A stretch of 30,865 nt of DNA, taken from NCBI GenBank assembly GCA_000226015.1, contig JH152835.1, forward strand, positions 254,825 through 285,689, read 5' to 3'. Both the position numbers and the translations under genes were made by a program. Below the pieces are notes generated by a model. The model was not told the DNA's origin. It worked only from the letters and a program-made list of their open reading frames with translations, and searched no databases. The first letter of the stretch is position 1. Each line of letters starts with the position of its first letter. Positions 29,328-30,865 of the stretch are shown one piece after another. This DNA is from Mnemiopsis leidyi (Eukaryota > Ctenophora > Tentaculata > Lobata > Bolinopsidae).

Positions 29328-30412
29328 AAATTTTCATTTTTCGGCTAAAGGTGTGATGATTTTTCGGATTCAAAACTATAAAAATCGGGTTCCTCGTCAA
29401 ATTTTACGTCAAAATACTGGTCTAACTTTTCTTCTAGCTCAAAGTTGAAAATTTCCCAATTGAGGCCTTATAAGGGGTCACTTTAGGGGTAACGTGATGA
29501 TTCTTCTAGTTGAAAATTTTCATTTTTAGGGCCTTAAAGGCCTTTAAATCAAATCAATAGCCTAAGCTACAGAACCCGCTAAAATCTACAATACCTGAAA
29601 TTTTCATGACTCTATCTCTTTCCGTTTGGACTCCAATTCGTCCCCCAGGCCCCGATTTGGAGACTTTTTGGGCCTTTTTAAGCTATTTTAAGGCCTTTGA
29701 GGGCCATAGGTTGTCGGATCATACCCGACTCGGCTCCACGAAATTTTCTTTGGGCCTTGTCAGGGGTCACTTAAGTGGTCACGTGGTGATTTATCGGATT
29801 CGAAACTATCAAATTTAGATTCCTCGTCAAATTTTACGACAAAAGGGTTGTACTAATGGTCTTTAAACATCTGTCCTGTATACTTCGGAAAACTCCATTT
29901 AGAAGACATCACACCTCAATAAATTTGATGTATTTGTAGTGTTGTATTAATAGTTTAAAATGTGTAGACCGAAACAGCGGATTCTAACCCAAACATCATT
30001 TTCTAACCAAAACATCAGTCCTGAACCGCAAAATAACATCCAATTCTAGACAAAAGCCATAGTTTGAACCGAAAAAATTAAAATCGCAACTGATATTGAA
30101 TTTGAATTTCGTTTGTCAGAAAAATTTTGGTTAGAACGATTTTCAATTAAAAGTAGGAATCCTACCGCCATACAACTTTTTTGGCATTGGTGTAGCTCAA
30201 AGTTGAAAATTTCCATTTTGGGGCCTTATAAGGGGTCACTTAAAGGGTCACGTGATCATTTTTCGGCTCCGAAACTACCAAATTCGGATTTCTCGTTAAA
30301 TTTTACGTTAAAATACTGGTCTAACTTTTCTTCTAGCTCAAAGTTGAAAATTTTCATTTTAGGGCCTTAAAGGCCTTTAAAGGCCCTTAAAGGCCTTCGG
30401 ATCAAATTCAGA
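29328..30412. repeat. degenerate complex repeat, at least three units
   Basis: Blocks at 29328-29560, about 29690-29850 and 30186-30412 share the same ordered words: AAAGGCCTTTAAAGGCC-type, AGGGGTCACTT, GGTCACGTGATGATTTTTCG, GATTCCTCGTCAAATTTTAC, ACTGGTCTAACTTTTCTTCT and AGCTCAAAGTTGAAAATTTT. Spacing varies, so this is a decayed array or repeated insertions of one element. The family is unknown. Confidence 0.8.
29915..29960 (+). repeat. interspersed repeat, third partial copy
   Basis: CTCAATAAATTTGATGTATT followed by TGTAGTGTTG and AATAGTTTAAAA matches the core of the copy at 22086. The CTACTAC array is missing. Confidence 0.5.
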
Positions 30413-30559
30413 TCAAATCGGGGGTCCGGTCGTATACCACACTTCATGTTGTCATACTAGGGGGTGGCAACTTTTCTCTCTTTTTTGAAATCCCGACTAA
30501 AATTTGAGTGGTTTCCACTACTCTAATTGTTAATTAAATATATATATTTATGTATATAT

Positions 30560-30865
30560 ACAGGGTAGTTTTGAAATTTAGGTGCATCCTTGCATAGAGA
30601 AAAATTGCTCATAACTTTACTTCTGGTGAATATTATTTGATGAAACTTTCAGAAATTGTTTTTTGTGCCTCTCAGATGATTTACTAAAGTTTTAAACTGA
30701 TGTGACGGGCCATTTGGGTCTGATGCGCAAATGTGCGCAAAAGTACTCCAAAATTTAAAAATCGTTAAATTTGCTTGAATCATCTTTAAAAATTGGTATG
30801 CGGCCCAGAACCTAAGTTATTACCGGTTTTTAATACCAGCCCATCAATTTCTTACTTCTGATTTA
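30560..30865. mobile_element. possible Tc1/mariner-like transposon end, cut by window edge
   Basis: After an A/T run, TATACAGGGTAGTTTTGAAA begins a stretch with GCTCATAACTTTACTTCTGG and TTGATGAAACTTTCAGAAAT. A TA followed by CAGGGT and then such A/T-rich phrases is a familiar layout at mariner-type ends in invertebrates. The other end and any transposase lie outside the window, so the call rests on pattern memory. Confidence 0.35.

Overview
This is eukaryotic nuclear DNA and almost certainly from an invertebrate animal. It is about 60 % A+T by eye and gene-poor, with long introns, GT-AG splice sites, minisatellites and small non-autonomous transposons. I could not narrow the phylum. It looks like a draft shotgun assembly: there is one 11-base N gap (15165-15175), and its two flanks are near-identical copies of each other.

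The main gene lies on the minus strand from about 24081 (possibly 25278) down to 10867. Eight exons with matching phases encode a PDZ domain, a basic Ser/Arg/Pro-rich linker and a PH domain. Domain order and sequence pattern match the ARHGAP21/ARHGAP23 group of Rho GTPase-activating proteins. The last exon seen has a good donor site, so the transcript continues towards lower coordinates. No RhoGAP-domain exon is recognisable in the remaining 10.8 kb.

Inside the 8.2-kb intron that splits the PDZ domain lies an intronless plus-strand gene (16519-17229) for a secreted protein of the RNase T2 family. Both catalytic histidines and the catalytic glutamate are replaced while the cysteine framework is kept, so it looks like an intact RNase T2 pseudoenzyme. 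It has its own TATA-like box and polyadenylation signal.

Repeats dominate the rest. A hAT-type non-autonomous element (14647-15437) has a perfect 8-bp target duplication and sits inside an older repeat with two relatives elsewhere in the window. There are minisatellites at 11.5, 18.4 and 20.6-21.0 kb and short tandem duplications at 4.0, 9.3 and 22.4 kb. A perfect 30-bp inverted repeat (27431-27460 / 28202-28231) encloses a purine-rich tract. A palindromic 14-mer occurs in two opposed clusters at 26.0 and 28.0 kb. A 32-bp-arm hairpin lies at 28801-28882, a degenerate complex repeat at 29.3-30.4 kb, and a probable Tc1/mariner-like end at the right edge.

The first 10.8 kb holds no gene I can recognise. 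It is either a long 3' intron of the ARHGAP-like gene or intergenic DNA.
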